DNA of 64,000 bases from Paraburkholderia hiiakae (GTDB lineage: Bacteria; Pseudomonadota; Gammaproteobacteria; Burkholderiales; Burkholderiaceae): the NCBI RefSeq assembly GCF_904848665.1, contig NZ_CAJHCQ010000025.1:61022-125021 (forward strand), written 5' to 3'. The number at the start of each line of letters is the position of its first letter. Positions within the stretch are counted from its first letter, which is position 1. Shown one piece after another: positions 8,108-16,887 of this stretch. The notes under the pieces were generated by a model that saw only the letters and a program-made list of their open reading frames with translations, ran no database searches and was not told the DNA's origin. The position numbers were made by a program, and so were the translations under genes.

Positions 8108-9376
8108 TTGAAGACAGTCAAAAACCTGCGTTGGTGGATCATTGCCCTCGTTTGCGCGGGCACCATCCTGAACTACCTCGCGCGCAATTCGTTGGCGGTG
8201 CTCGCGCCCGAGCTCCGGCACGTGCTGAACTTCAGCACGCAACAATATTCGTACATCGTCGCCGCCTTTCAGATTGGCTACACCATCATGCAGCCGGTGT
8301 GCGGCATCATCGTCGACCTGCTCGGGCTGCGCATCGGCTTCACGCTGTTCGCCGCGTTGTGGTCCGCAGCGGGCGTCATGCACGGCTTCGCCACGGGCTG
8401 GCTAACGCTTGGCGCCATGCGCGGTCTGCTCGGCCTGTTCGAAGCCGCCGCCATTCCCTCGGGCATGAAAGCCGTTGCGGAATGGTTTCCCGACCGGCAA
8501 AAGTCGGTGGCAGTCGGGTACTTCAACGCGGGCACGTCGCTGGGCGCCGTGCTCGCGCCGCCCGTGGTCATTTTCTTTTCACTGCGCTTTGGCTGGCAAA
8601 CGGCTTTTATCGTGACGGGCGCGGTCGGATTCATCTGGGCGGCCGCCTGGTACGCGCTCTATCGCGCGCCCGGCGCTCACCCGCGCATTAGCGAGGGCGA
8701 GCGCGCGTTCATCATGGAAGGGCAACACCGCCCGGTGGCGCGTGGCAAGGCGAGCACGCGCGAGGTCGTGACCTCGCGGCGCTTCTGGGCGATTGCCCTG
8801 CCGCGCTTCTTCGCGGAACCGGCCTGGCAGACCTTCAGCTTCTGGATCCCGCTCTATCTGGCCACGGAACGCCATATGGACCTCAAGCAGATCGCCGCGT
8901 TCGCATGGCTGCCCTTCGTCGCCGCGGATCTGGGCGGCATTCTGGGTGGCTATCTCTCGCCCTTTCTGATGCGCCATTTCCGTTTGCCGCTGCTGTGGTC
9001 ACGCGTGGCGGGCGTAGTGCTCGGCGCGTTCATGATGATCGGGCCCGCGTGCATTGGGTTCGTCGCCTCGACGTATATGGCCATCGCGCTCTTTTGCGTC
9101 GGCGGCTTCGCCCACCAGATGATCTCCGCACTCGTCAACACGCTCGCCGCCGACGTATTCGATCCGCGCGAAGTGGGCACGGCAAGCGGCTTCGCGGGCA
9201 TGGCCGCATGGACCGGCGGCCTGAGCTTCTCGCTCGTGGTCGGCGCGCTCGCCGACAAGGTGGGCTACGGCCCGCTGTTCGCGAGCCTGGGCGCATTCGA
9301 CCTGATCGGCGCCGCGCTCCTCGTGTGGCTCATCCGCGGGCAATCCCGCAGCGATTACAAGCTGGCGCATGCATGA
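8108..9376 (+). CDS. MFS transporter, anion:cation symporter (ACS/ExuT-like) family
   Basis: A 422-residue, 12-helix inner-membrane major facilitator. The N-terminal half has NYLARNSLAVLAPELRHVLN, like the RxxL/N region of ACS members (hexuronate, glucarate, phthalate, tartrate carriers), and the loop 4-5 signature GLFEAAAIPSGMKAVAEWFPD. The second half begins near TSRRFWAIALPRFFAEPAW. The start is a TTG at 8108, chosen because AGGAGG sits 9 nt upstream and the next ATG would remove helix 1. A TTG start usually lowers translation. The gene ends 31 bp before the GH31 gene, so the two are probably co-transcribed, suggesting uptake of a sugar acid or glycoside that the glycosidase then opens. 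The substrate is inferred only from family and context. Confidence 0.85.
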   Translation: MKTVKNLRWWIIALVCAGTILNYLARNSLAVLAPELRHVLNFSTQQYSYIVAAFQIGYTIMQPVCGIIVDLLGLRIGFTLFAALWSAAGVMHGFATGWLTLGAMRGLLGLFEAAAIPSGMKAVAEWFPDRQKSVAVGYFNAGTSLGAVLAPPVVIFFSLRFGWQTAFIVTGAVGFIWAAAWYALYRAPGAHPRISEGERAFIMEGQHRPVARGKASTREVVTSRRFWAIALPRFFAEPAWQTFSFWIPLYLATERHMDLKQIAAFAWLPFVAADLGGILGGYLSPFLMRHFRLPLLWSRVAGVVLGAFMMIGPACIGFVASTYMAIALFCVGGFAHQMISALVNTLAADVFDPREVGTASGFAGMAAWTGGLSFSLVVGALADKVGYGPLFASLGAFDLIGAALLVWLIRGQSRSDYKLAHA

Positions 9377-9407
9377 CAGCGCCCGGCAAGACAAACAAGG
9401 CATACCC

Positions 9408-11819
9408 ATGACGACGCTCCTCCATCCCCCCAGGTTCGCGCTCGCGAAACACGACGGGCATCACTTGCGCCTCGAAAGCGCGCAGGGCGCCACGATCGAC
9501 GTGTTCGTGCTCGAAGAAGACATCGTGCGCGTACGCGTGTTGCCAGACGGCCGTGCGCATGGGCCGCGCACGTGGGCCATCGCGCCAGGGCTCGACGACG
9601 TTCCGTATGAAGGCCGCGACCGGCTCGATGCGACCGGCTTCACACTGCCTTCGTTCGGTATCCTTTCGAATCCGGATGAGATCCGCGTCGAGACCTCGCA
9701 GATCCGGCTCACCATCGCTCTGGCCGGTGGCCACTGCGCGTGGGAGATGCGTCGCGACGGCGGCTGGCACTGCGTGCTGCAGGACCGCGCGACGCAAGCC
9801 TACAACTTCGGCTGGTGGGACGAGCGTATCTACCATTACGTGCGCCGCCAGCCGGGCGAGATGTATCTGGGTCTCGGCGAACGCGCCGGCTCGCTCGACC
9901 GCGCGAACCAGAGCTATCGCATGACCAATGTCGACGCGATGGGCTACAGCGCGAAAACGACCGACCCGCTCTACAAGCACATCCCGTTCTACCTGACCTG
10001 GCAACGCGATACGCGGCTCGGTTTTGGCCTCTTTTACGACACGCTCGCGGACTGCACCTTCGACATGGGCCGCGAGCTGGACAACTACCACGGCCCCTAC
10101 CGCCACTTCGTCGCCGACCACGGCGATCTCGACTACTACTTCATCGCCTCGCCGCAAACGCCGCTTGCGGCCGTGCGGCGCTTCACATGGCTCACGGGCC
10201 GGCCGGCGCTCATGCCGAAGTGGGGCCTCGGCTACTCCGGCTCGACGATGAGCTACACCGATGCGCCCGACGCGCAGCGCCGCATGGGCGAATTCCTCGA
10301 GCGTTGCCGCGAGCACGATATGCTTTGCGACTCGTTTCATCTGTCGTCGGGCTATACGTCGATCGGCGCGAAGCGCTATGTGTTCAACTGGAATCACGAG
10401 AAGTTTCCCGACATAACGCGCTTCGTTCAGGATTACCTGGAAAATGGCGTCAAGCTGTGCGCGAATATCAAGCCGTGCTTGCTGCGCGATCATCCGGAGT
10501 TCGAACAAACCGCGCGCGACGGCTTGCTGATCGAAGACCGCAACGGCGAACCGGCGTGGGTGCAGTTTTGGGACGACGTAGGCGCGTATATCGACTTCAC
10601 GAACCCCGCGGCCGCTCTCTGGTGGAAGGAGCACGTGAAAGACGCGCTGCTGCGTTATGGCATCGCCGCCACCTGGAACGACAACAACGAGTTCGAGATC
10701 TGGTCGCCCCAGGCCATGGCCCACGGCTTCGGCACGCCGTGGCCCGCGCGTGAAGCGAAGGTCCTGCAAACGCTGCTGATGATGCGCGCCTCGCGCGACG
10801 CGCAGCGCGAGCACGCGCCCGACAAGCGCCCCTTCCTCGTTTCGCGCTCCGGCGGCGTGGGCATGCATCGCTACGTGCAGACCTGGTCGGGCGACAACTC
10901 CACCTCATGGGAAACCTTGCGCTACAACCTGAAAATGGGCTTGGGACTGGCGCTTTCGGGCGTGTCGAACATCGGCCACGATATCGGCGGCTTTTCTGGG
11001 CCCGCGCCCGAGCCGGAACTGTTCATCCGCTGGATACAGTTCGGCGTGTGGATGCCGCGCTTTTCCATTCACTCGTGGAACGACGACGGCACGGTCAACG
11101 AGCCGTGGATGTACCCGTCGCTCACGCCCCAGGTTTCGGCACTGCTCAAACTGCGCTACCGGCTGCTGCCTTATCTGTATCAGTTGCTCTGGGACTCGAC
11201 GATGCACTACGACCCCGTGCTGCGCCCGACCTTCGCCGAATTTCCCGACGACGCGCGCTGCTACGCCGAATCCGACGACATGATGGTCGGCGCTTCGCTG
11301 CTCGCGGCGCCCGTGGTCGAGCCCGGCCAAACGCAGCGCGAAGTGTGGCTCCCAACCGGTGTACGCTGGACCTGCTACTGGAGCGGCGAACAGTTCGAGG
11401 GCGGACAGAGCGTGACGCTGCCCGCGCCGTGGGACCGGCCCGTCATGCTGGTGCGCGAAGGGAGCGTGATTGCGCTGAACGTCGCCGGGCAGCAGTTCGG
11501 GCATCGCGGCGACCAGCGCGCATTCATCGTGGTGCCTTTCGCGGACGGCAAACGCGCTTGCCGCCGCTATGTAGAGGACGACGGCGAATCCGAGGCGTGG
11601 CGGCATGGGGCGTTCGGGGAGTGGAGCGTCTGCGCGCAAGGCGACGCGAGCACCCTCACGCTCGCCGTCGAAGCGACCGGGTCTATGCCGCGCACGCCTG
11701 CGTCCGTGGAAATCCGCTTGCCCGCCAGCGAAGCGCGCGGCGTGGCTATGGCCGCAGGGCGCATCGTCACGGACGAACGCGTGGGCGGCTGGCGCCGCAT
11801 CGTCATCGAACTCTGTTGA
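9408..11819 (+). CDS. GH31 family alpha-glycosidase (alpha-glucosidase/alpha-xylosidase type)
   Basis: An 803-residue retaining glycoside hydrolase of family 31. An N-terminal beta-sandwich (DUF4968/galactose-mutarotase-like, about 1-220) precedes the (beta/alpha)8 barrel. The nucleophile is Asp425 in TWNDNNEFEIW, and the acid/base is Asp496 in TWSGDNSTSWETL. A C-terminal beta domain ends the protein. No signal peptide is present, so it acts in the cytoplasm on imported glycosides. I use ATG 9408 (AAGG upstream) rather than ATG 9369, which overlaps the end of the MFS gene. GH31 enzymes include alpha-glucosidases, alpha-xylosidases and sulfoquinovosidases; I cannot decide between them, though the upstream ACS-type (anion) transporter makes an acidic or sulfonated sugar worth considering. 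Confidence 0.88.
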   Translation: MTTLLHPPRFALAKHDGHHLRLESAQGATIDVFVLEEDIVRVRVLPDGRAHGPRTWAIAPGLDDVPYEGRDRLDATGFTLPSFGILSNPDEIRVETSQIRLTIALAGGHCAWEMRRDGGWHCVLQDRATQAYNFGWWDERIYHYVRRQPGEMYLGLGERAGSLDRANQSYRMTNVDAMGYSAKTTDPLYKHIPFYLTWQRDTRLGFGLFYDTLADCTFDMGRELDNYHGPYRHFVADHGDLDYYFIASPQTPLAAVRRFTWLTGRPALMPKWGLGYSGSTMSYTDAPDAQRRMGEFLERCREHDMLCDSFHLSSGYTSIGAKRYVFNWNHEKFPDITRFVQDYLENGVKLCANIKPCLLRDHPEFEQTARDGLLIEDRNGEPAWVQFWDDVGAYIDFTNPAAALWWKEHVKDALLRYGIAATWNDNNEFEIWSPQAMAHGFGTPWPAREAKVLQTLLMMRASRDAQREHAPDKRPFLVSRSGGVGMHRYVQTWSGDNSTSWETLRYNLKMGLGLALSGVSNIGHDIGGFSGPAPEPELFIRWIQFGVWMPRFSIHSWNDDGTVNEPWMYPSLTPQVSALLKLRYRLLPYLYQLLWDSTMHYDPVLRPTFAEFPDDARCYAESDDMMVGASLLAAPVVEPGQTQREVWLPTGVRWTCYWSGEQFEGGQSVTLPAPWDRPVMLVREGSVIALNVAGQQFGHRGDQRAFIVVPFADGKRACRRYVEDDGESEAWRHGAFGEWSVCAQGDASTLTLAVEATGSMPRTPASVEIRLPASEARGVAMAAGRIVTDERVGGWRRIVIELC

Positions 11820-11939
11820 TGTAGCGGGAAATAACCAGACTGGACACTTTCGCGCCAGGGCGCTGGCGCCGCTCAGCCCTACGATGCAGATACGCCCGGA
11901 CCGCTTGATCGGGCGTTAAAAACATCAATGGAGACGAGC

Positions 11940-12971
11940 ATGAGACGACTGACACAGCGAGTGGCGCGCGCGATCGCCGCAATGGCGCTCGTGGCAATCA
12001 GTGCGGGCGCACTGGCGGCGAACGGCAAATTCGTGGTGATATCGCATGCACCCGACGCGGATCCGTTCTGGAACGTCGTGAAAAACGGCATCGCCGACGC
12101 CCAGAAGGACTTCGGCGTCACGGTCGACTATCGCAATCCGCCGAACGGCGACCTCTCTGACATGGTGCGCCTGCTCGAGCAGGCCGCCGCCCACAACTAC
12201 GACGGCGTGGCGACGACGATCGCCGACTTCGATGTGGTTCAAAGCCGCGTCAAAACCATCGTGAACAAGGGCATTCCCGTCATCACATTCAACTCGGGGA
12301 CCTCGCAGCAAAACGCCGCGCTCGGCGCGCTGCTGCACATAGGCCAGCCGGAATACGAAGCGGGTAAGGAAGCCGGCTTGCGCGCACGGGCCGCAGGCAT
12401 CAAGTCGTTTCTGTGCGTGAACAACAACGTGACCAATCCCCTGTCGTTCGAGCGCTGCCGCGGGTTTGCCGAGGCGATCGGCGCCAACGCGAAGGAATCG
12501 ATGCTCGACTCCGGCAACGATCCGACCGAAGTCGAGAACAAGGTCTTCGCCGCGCTGCGCCAGCGTCCGGGCACGCAGGCCGTGCTCGCGCTCGGACCTA
12601 CGTCGGCGGTGCCCGCCATGCGCGCGATCGCCAAGCTCGGGCTCACCAACAAGATCTTCTTCGCGACGTTCGACCTCACGCCCGAGGTCGACAAGGGGAT
12701 CGAGGCGGGCACAGTCGCCTTCGCGATCGATCAACAGCCCTACCTGCAAGGCTATATCCCGGTCGCGCTGCTGGCGATCATGAAGCAGGACAAGGCGCAT
12801 GACATCCACCGGGCCGTCGCGGCCTTGCAGGCCAACGCGCAATTTCAGCAGCGCATCAAGATGTACGGCCTGACCCCGCGCTTTACGCCCGAGGGCGTCG
12901 ATACAGGACCCGGCTTCGTCACGCGCAGCAACGTGGCGCTCGTCGAAAAATACGCTGGCCAGTACCGCTGA
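11940..12971 (+). CDS. Periplasmic sugar-binding protein (ribose/LacI-type ABC substrate-binding protein), no ABC partners
   Basis: A 343-residue periplasmic-binding protein of the Peripla_BP_4 (RbsB-like) family. A Sec signal peptide covers about 1-24 (AIAAMALVAISAGALAANG). The mature protein starts with KFVVISHAPDADPFW and shows the family hinge and ligand loops (ITFNSG, VNNNVTNPLSFERCRG, AIDQQPYLQGY). The ATG at 11940 has GGAG 6 nt upstream and is preferred over ATG 11928. Normally such genes sit with an ATPase and a permease; neither is adjacent here. The gene follows the GH31 gene by 120 bp, so it probably belongs to the same carbohydrate block. It may work with a distantly encoded permease or serve as a sensor ligand-binder. 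Confidence 0.85.
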   Translation: MRRLTQRVARAIAAMALVAISAGALAANGKFVVISHAPDADPFWNVVKNGIADAQKDFGVTVDYRNPPNGDLSDMVRLLEQAAAHNYDGVATTIADFDVVQSRVKTIVNKGIPVITFNSGTSQQNAALGALLHIGQPEYEAGKEAGLRARAAGIKSFLCVNNNVTNPLSFERCRGFAEAIGANAKESMLDSGNDPTEVENKVFAALRQRPGTQAVLALGPTSAVPAMRAIAKLGLTNKIFFATFDLTPEVDKGIEAGTVAFAIDQQPYLQGYIPVALLAIMKQDKAHDIHRAVAALQANAQFQQRIKMYGLTPRFTPEGVDTGPGFVTRSNVALVEKYAGQYR

Positions 12972-12985
12972 TACCCCAACCCGCA

Positions 12986-13008
12986 GGGCGTGCCGCGCTG
13001 GCGCGCCC
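12986..13008 (+). terminator. Hairpin after the binding-protein gene
   Basis: GGGCGTGC and GCGCGCCC pair (8 bp with one G-U wobble) around a 7-nt loop, 15 bp after the stop codon at 12971. It has no U-tract, so intrinsic termination would be weak; transcript stabilisation is as likely. Confidence 0.35.
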
Positions 13009-13157
13009 CTCGCCCGCCTCGGTCATTTGCCCGCGAAAATCCCACGCAAACGCGACCCCGGTTATCATCGCGCTCTTGCGTGCGCGATCCCGCTTTCCGT
13101 CCTCCGAATGCGATTCCGATGCGCGCCGCATGACGCAACCGCAACCGCAGGCAAACG

Positions 13158-13844
13158 ATGTCCCCCATCCCTTTCGACGCCATCCTTTTCGACTGTGACG
13201 GCGTTCTCGTCGACTCAGAACGCATTACGCACGTTGTGCTCACGCAGATGCTGGGCGAACTCGGCTGGACGCTCTCCGTGGACGAAGCCATGCGGATCTT
13301 CGTCGGCAAGGCCGTGAAAGACGAAGCCGCGCGCATCGAGGCGCATACGGGCTTCACGATTACGGATGCCTGGCTCGAAGGCTTTCGCGCGCGCCGCAAC
13401 GAGGCGCTCGAGCGCGATCTCGTCGAGATTCCGGGCGCGCCCGCGACTGTGCGCGCGGTGCACGCGGCAATGAACGGGCGCATCGCCGTTGCCTCGGGTG
13501 CGGACCGGCGCAAGGTCGAGTTGCAACTGCGCAAGGTGAACCTGCTCGACTGTTTCGAAGGTCACATCTACAGCGGCCACGAAACGCCGCGCAGCAAGCC
13601 GCATCCGGACGTCTATCTCGCGGCGGCGGCAGGTCTCGGCGCGGTGGCCAAGCGCTGCGCCGTGATCGAGGACACGGTCACGGGCGCGCGCGCGGGCCTC
13701 GCCGCAGGCGCCATCGTGTTCGGCTACAGCCCGCCCGAGCCCGGCCACAGCAGCGCACAGGCACTGCTCGAGGCGGGCGTTGCGCACGTGTTCACCGACA
13801 TGGTGCAGCTTCCCGCCCTGCTTGCCGGCTGGTCAAATCGTTAA
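13158..13844 (+). CDS. HAD-superfamily phosphatase/phosphoglucomutase-like (subfamily IA)
   Basis: A 228-residue haloacid dehalogenase-type hydrolase. All four motifs are present: I FDCDGVLVDSE (nucleophile and acid/base Asp), II VASGAD (Ser), III the Lys in RSKPHPDVY, and IV VIEDTVTGARAG. The helical cap between motifs I and II is of the C1 type found in beta-phosphoglucomutase and sugar-phosphate phosphatases such as YieH or GS1-like proteins. It probably dephosphorylates a small sugar phosphate or nucleotide in the cytoplasm. The ATG at 13158 is the only sensible start before motif I. It lies 187 bp downstream of the binding-protein gene on the same strand, consistent with a carbohydrate role that the sequence cannot prove. 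Confidence 0.85.
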   Translation: MSPIPFDAILFDCDGVLVDSERITHVVLTQMLGELGWTLSVDEAMRIFVGKAVKDEAARIEAHTGFTITDAWLEGFRARRNEALERDLVEIPGAPATVRAVHAAMNGRIAVASGADRRKVELQLRKVNLLDCFEGHIYSGHETPRSKPHPDVYLAAAAGLGAVAKRCAVIEDTVTGARAGLAAGAIVFGYSPPEPGHSSAQALLEAGVAHVFTDMVQLPALLAGWSNR

Positions 13845-13859
13845 GCGCGTATAAAAAAC

Positions 13860-13893
13860 GGCCAACAGCCGCACACTTCCCGCATTGTTGGCC
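13860..13893. terminator. Inverted repeat between the HAD and MarR genes, putative terminator
   Basis: GGCCAACA and TGTTGGCC form a perfect 8-bp stem around an 18-nt loop, 15 bp after the HAD stop. A run of six A precedes it on the plus strand, giving a U-tract only for minus-strand transcripts. It probably separates the HAD gene from the efflux operon. Confidence 0.4.
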
Positions 13894-13975
13894 CCACGCA
13901 TCACCGCGCATCACATAGAAAGCAGCCCGCCCACGAGTCGCATACCATCCGAGTCGTGGCGCTGCGAAAGAATAA

Positions 13976-13989
13976 GATAGTTTGCTATC
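13976..13989. promoter_or_regulatory. Putative MarR operator
   Basis: GATAG-TTTG-CTATC is a perfect 5+5 palindrome 26 bp before the MarR start, with a further GGCTATCATC half-like copy near 14000. MarR proteins typically bind such short dyads over their own promoter. The position fits autoregulation of the marR-efflux operon. Confidence 0.5.
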
Positions 13990-14015
13990 GAATCGCTTTG
14001 GGCTATCATCCGCCG

Positions 14016-14480
14016 ATGTCGAATCTTCATACCTTACGCCTTGCGGTTAGTAGCACGCTTGTTGTGGCGGCACGCAAATGGCGGCGCACGACGCACGGCG
14101 CCCTCACCGCATACAACGTCTCCGAAGCGTGCGCCGCGCCGCTTCTCACCGCCGGGCGCCTTGGCGAAGCCGTGCGCCAGGTGACGCTCGCCGAGCACGT
14201 GGGCATTGAAGGCCCTTCGCTCGTGCGCCTGCTCGACCAGCTCTGCGCCGCGGGCCTCGTGCGCCGCGACGAAGACCCCGACGACCGCCGCGCAAAAACG
14301 ATCTCGCTAACGAGCGAAGGCCGCGCCGTGACCGAGCGTATGGAGGACGAACTGCGCTCGCTGCGTGCGCGTGTGCTCAAGGGGGTGAGCCGCGCCGACC
14401 TCGAAGCGACGCTGCGCGTGCTCAACGCCTTCAATGCAGCGCCCGCCGCAGACCAGGCTGACCGAGCCTTACACGACTGA
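14016..14480 (+). CDS. MarR-family transcriptional regulator of the efflux operon
   Basis: A 154-residue winged-helix repressor of the MarR family. The recognition region is VTLAEHVGIEGPSLVRLLDQL, followed by the wing DEDPDDRRAKTISLTSEGR with the conserved Asp-Arg pair (DDRR). Flanking helices form the dimer interface. I use ATG 14016 (MSNLHTL): an upstream GTG would place the palindrome at 13976-13989 inside the gene. It lies 17 bp ahead of the FUSC transporter gene, in the same direction, and heads a five-gene operon. In characterised relatives the ligand is often an aromatic acid that lifts repression; here that is inference, supported by the aromatic-acid-type exporter downstream. Confidence 0.88.
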   Translation: MSNLHTLRLAVSSTLVVAARKWRRTTHGALTAYNVSEACAAPLLTAGRLGEAVRQVTLAEHVGIEGPSLVRLLDQLCAAGLVRRDEDPDDRRAKTISLTSEGRAVTERMEDELRSLRARVLKGVSRADLEATLRVLNAFNAAPAADQADRALHD

Positions 14481-14497
14481 AAGCAGAAAGCGGACCC

Positions 14498-16633
14498 ATG
14501 ACCTACCCCTCCATCCGCGACTGGCTCTTTTCGGTCAAGACCTTCGCCGCGTCGCAGCTCGCGCTCTATATCGCGCTCGTATTCCAGTTGCCGCGTCCCT
14601 ACTGGGCGATGGCGAGCGTGTACATCGTCTCGAACCCCTTCGTGGGCGCCACGCGCTCGAAGGCGCTTTACCGCGCGCTCGGCACGGCGCTCGGCGCGGG
14701 CGCGGCAATCCTGCTCGTGCCGCCCTTCGTCGAAACGCCGCTGCTTTTCAGCGTGATCGTCGCCACGTGGACCGGCACGTTGCTCTACCTGGCGATCTCG
14801 GACCGTACCGCGCGCAGTTATGTGTTCATGCTCGCGGGCTACACCATGCCGCTCATCGCGCTGCCCACCGTGACCGATCCCACCACGATCTTCGACGTGG
14901 CCATCGCGCGGACGCAAGAAATCACGCTCGGCATCATTTGCGCGAGCGTGGTGGGCAGCAACATTCTGCCGAGCCGCCTTGCGCCCACGCTGATCGAACG
15001 CGCCGACGCGTGGTTCCGCGACGCCGCCTGGTACGGCAGCGAAACGCTCTCGGGCCATGTTGCGGGCAACGCGCTTTCGGCCTGCCGCCAGCGCATGGCG
15101 GCCACGGTGAACCAGCTCGAATTCCTGCTGAGCCAGTTGAGCTACGACCACACGCGCCCGGAAATCCTCGCGCGCACCGAGTCGCTGCGCGGGCGCATGC
15201 TGCTCTTTCTGCCGATGATTTCCGCGCTCGCCGACCCGCTCATCGCGCTGCGCCGCGATCTGCACGTGTGGCCCGAAGGCCTCGACAGTCTGCTGGACGA
15301 TGCGGCCCGCTGGTTCGAGGAGCCGTTGCCCACGCGCGCCGCCGACATGCACGACGACGCAGGCGACGCGACCGCGGAAAGCCTGCGCAAACGCATCGCT
15401 GCGCTGCAGCCCCCGCGCGACGCGCTCGCGAGCTGGCAAGGCGCGCTGCTCTCCAATGCGCTCTGGCGCCTCGGCCAGGTGATCGATGTCTGGCAGGACT
15501 GCCGCGCGCTGCGCGCGCTCATCGCGCACGAAACGAGCAGCACATGGCGGCCGCGCTATCGACACTGGCGGCTTGGCGGCACCGAGCGCTTCTACGACCG
15601 CGGCCTCATGCTGTTCTCATGTTTAGTGCCTGTGAGCGCGATCCTCGTGGCCTGCTGGCTGTGGGTGAGTTCGGGCTGGCACGACGGCGCGGGCGCGGTG
15701 ACGCTCGCGGCCGTGGCCTGCTGCTTCTTCGCGGCGCTCGACGAGCCCGCGCCCATGGTGTTCCGCTTCTTCCTCGCCACGGCGGCGAGCGTGGTGTTCG
15801 CGGGTCTGTACCTGTTCGTCGCGCTGCCCAACGTGCATGACTTCGCCATGCTCGTGCTGCTGTTCGCGGGGCCGTTCATCCTGATCGGCACGCTGATTCC
15901 GCGCCCGGCTTTCAATATGGTGACGATGCTCGTGGCCGTGAACACGGCGACCTTCATCAGTGTGCAGAGCGCCTACGAGGCCGACTTCCTCGTGTTCCTC
16001 AACAGCAATATCGCGGGCGTGGCGGGCCTGCTGTTCGCCTACTTGTGGACGCGCGCCACGCGCCCATTCGGCGCCGAACTCGCGGCGCGGCGCCTGTTGC
16101 GCTCGAGCTGGAGCGACGTCGCGCTCTCGGCCTCGCACACGGCCATCGCGGATCAGCGCAACCTCACTTCGCGCATGCTCGACCGGTTGATGCAGCTCAT
16201 TCCGCGTCTCGCGGCCTCCGACGACCATCGCCATCCGTCGGTCGAGAGCTTTCGCGATCTGCGCATCGCGCTCAATGCGCTCGATCTGCGCCGCTCGCTG
16301 CGCAAGCTCGACACAGACGTGACCGATGCGATCGACCGCGTACTCGCTGGCGTGAGCGACCACTACGCAAGTTGCGCGCGCGAAAGCGAGCGCCAGAGCG
16401 CGCCGCCCGCACTGATGGCGAACATCGACGACGCCATGCGCCGCGTCGCGGCCCACGCCCGCGCGCAACTGCCGGGCGCCACCGCGGCCGACGCGGATGC
16501 CCAGAGCGCGCCGCGCGCGCTCGTCTCGCAGCGCTGGTTGAGCAACACGCTGCATGCGCTCGTGGGCATGCGGCTCGCGCTCTACCCGGCTTCGTCGGCG
16601 CAGTCGCCTTCCAACCCGGACGCCACGGTATGA
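14498..16633 (+). CDS. FUSC-family inner-membrane efflux protein (AaeB-like)
   Basis: A 711-residue inner-membrane protein of the fusaric-acid-resistance/AaeB family. Hydrophobic helices cluster at about 15-160 (FAASQLALYIALVFQLPRPY, GTALGAGAAILLVPPF) and again at about 360-530, each followed by a long cytoplasmic domain; this duplicated six-helix layout is typical. With the membrane-fusion protein downstream it forms an exporter for aromatic carboxylic acids or related toxic compounds. The order marR-FUSC-DUF1656-HlyD-OMF is the usual one in Burkholderia. The Shine-Dalgarno is weak (AAAGCGG, about 7 nt upstream). The box cluster elsewhere in the window shows the cell handles benzoate, a plausible but unproven substrate. 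Confidence 0.9.
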   Translation: MTYPSIRDWLFSVKTFAASQLALYIALVFQLPRPYWAMASVYIVSNPFVGATRSKALYRALGTALGAGAAILLVPPFVETPLLFSVIVATWTGTLLYLAISDRTARSYVFMLAGYTMPLIALPTVTDPTTIFDVAIARTQEITLGIICASVVGSNILPSRLAPTLIERADAWFRDAAWYGSETLSGHVAGNALSACRQRMAATVNQLEFLLSQLSYDHTRPEILARTESLRGRMLLFLPMISALADPLIALRRDLHVWPEGLDSLLDDAARWFEEPLPTRAADMHDDAGDATAESLRKRIAALQPPRDALASWQGALLSNALWRLGQVIDVWQDCRALRALIAHETSSTWRPRYRHWRLGGTERFYDRGLMLFSCLVPVSAILVACWLWVSSGWHDGAGAVTLAAVACCFFAALDEPAPMVFRFFLATAASVVFAGLYLFVALPNVHDFAMLVLLFAGPFILIGTLIPRPAFNMVTMLVAVNTATFISVQSAYEADFLVFLNSNIAGVAGLLFAYLWTRATRPFGAELAARRLLRSSWSDVALSASHTAIADQRNLTSRMLDRLMQLIPRLAASDDHRHPSVESFRDLRIALNALDLRRSLRKLDTDVTDAIDRVLAGVSDHYASCARESERQSAPPALMANIDDAMRRVAAHARAQLPGATAADADAQSAPRALVSQRWLSNTLHALVGMRLALYPASSAQSPSNPDATV

Positions 16634-16670
16634 GCGCGCATTCCTCTTATCCTTTTTCGAAACCCGCATC

Positions 16671-16880
16671 ATGATCGGCGAAATCGATATCTTTGGCGTG
16701 TTCGTGCCCGCCGTGCTTGTGTTGATGCTGATCGCGTACCTCATCAATGTCGTGATCGGCAAGGTGCTCACGCGCGTGGGCTTTTACCGGCTCGTGTGGC
16801 ATCGTTCCATTTTCGATCTCGGCATTTATGTCTTTGTGCTGGCTGCCGTCGTCATCGTGTCGCATCGCTTCGTGAAATAA
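16671..16880 (+). CDS. DUF1656 small membrane protein (AaeX-like)
   Basis: A 69-residue protein with two transmembrane helices (about 8-30 and 47-66). The first segment, IDIFGVFVPAVLVLMLIAYL, and the basic loop GFYRLVWHRSIFDLGIYV are characteristic of DUF1656/AaeX proteins that are always found with FUSC and HlyD exporters. The role is unknown; it is probably a small accessory subunit in the inner membrane. The ATG at 16671 begins the conserved sequence. It lies 37 bp after the FUSC gene and 7 bp before the HlyD gene. Confidence 0.88.
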   Translation: MIGEIDIFGVFVPAVLVLMLIAYLINVVIGKVLTRVGFYRLVWHRSIFDLGIYVFVLAAVVIVSHRFVK

Positions 16881-16887
16881 CGTTAAC

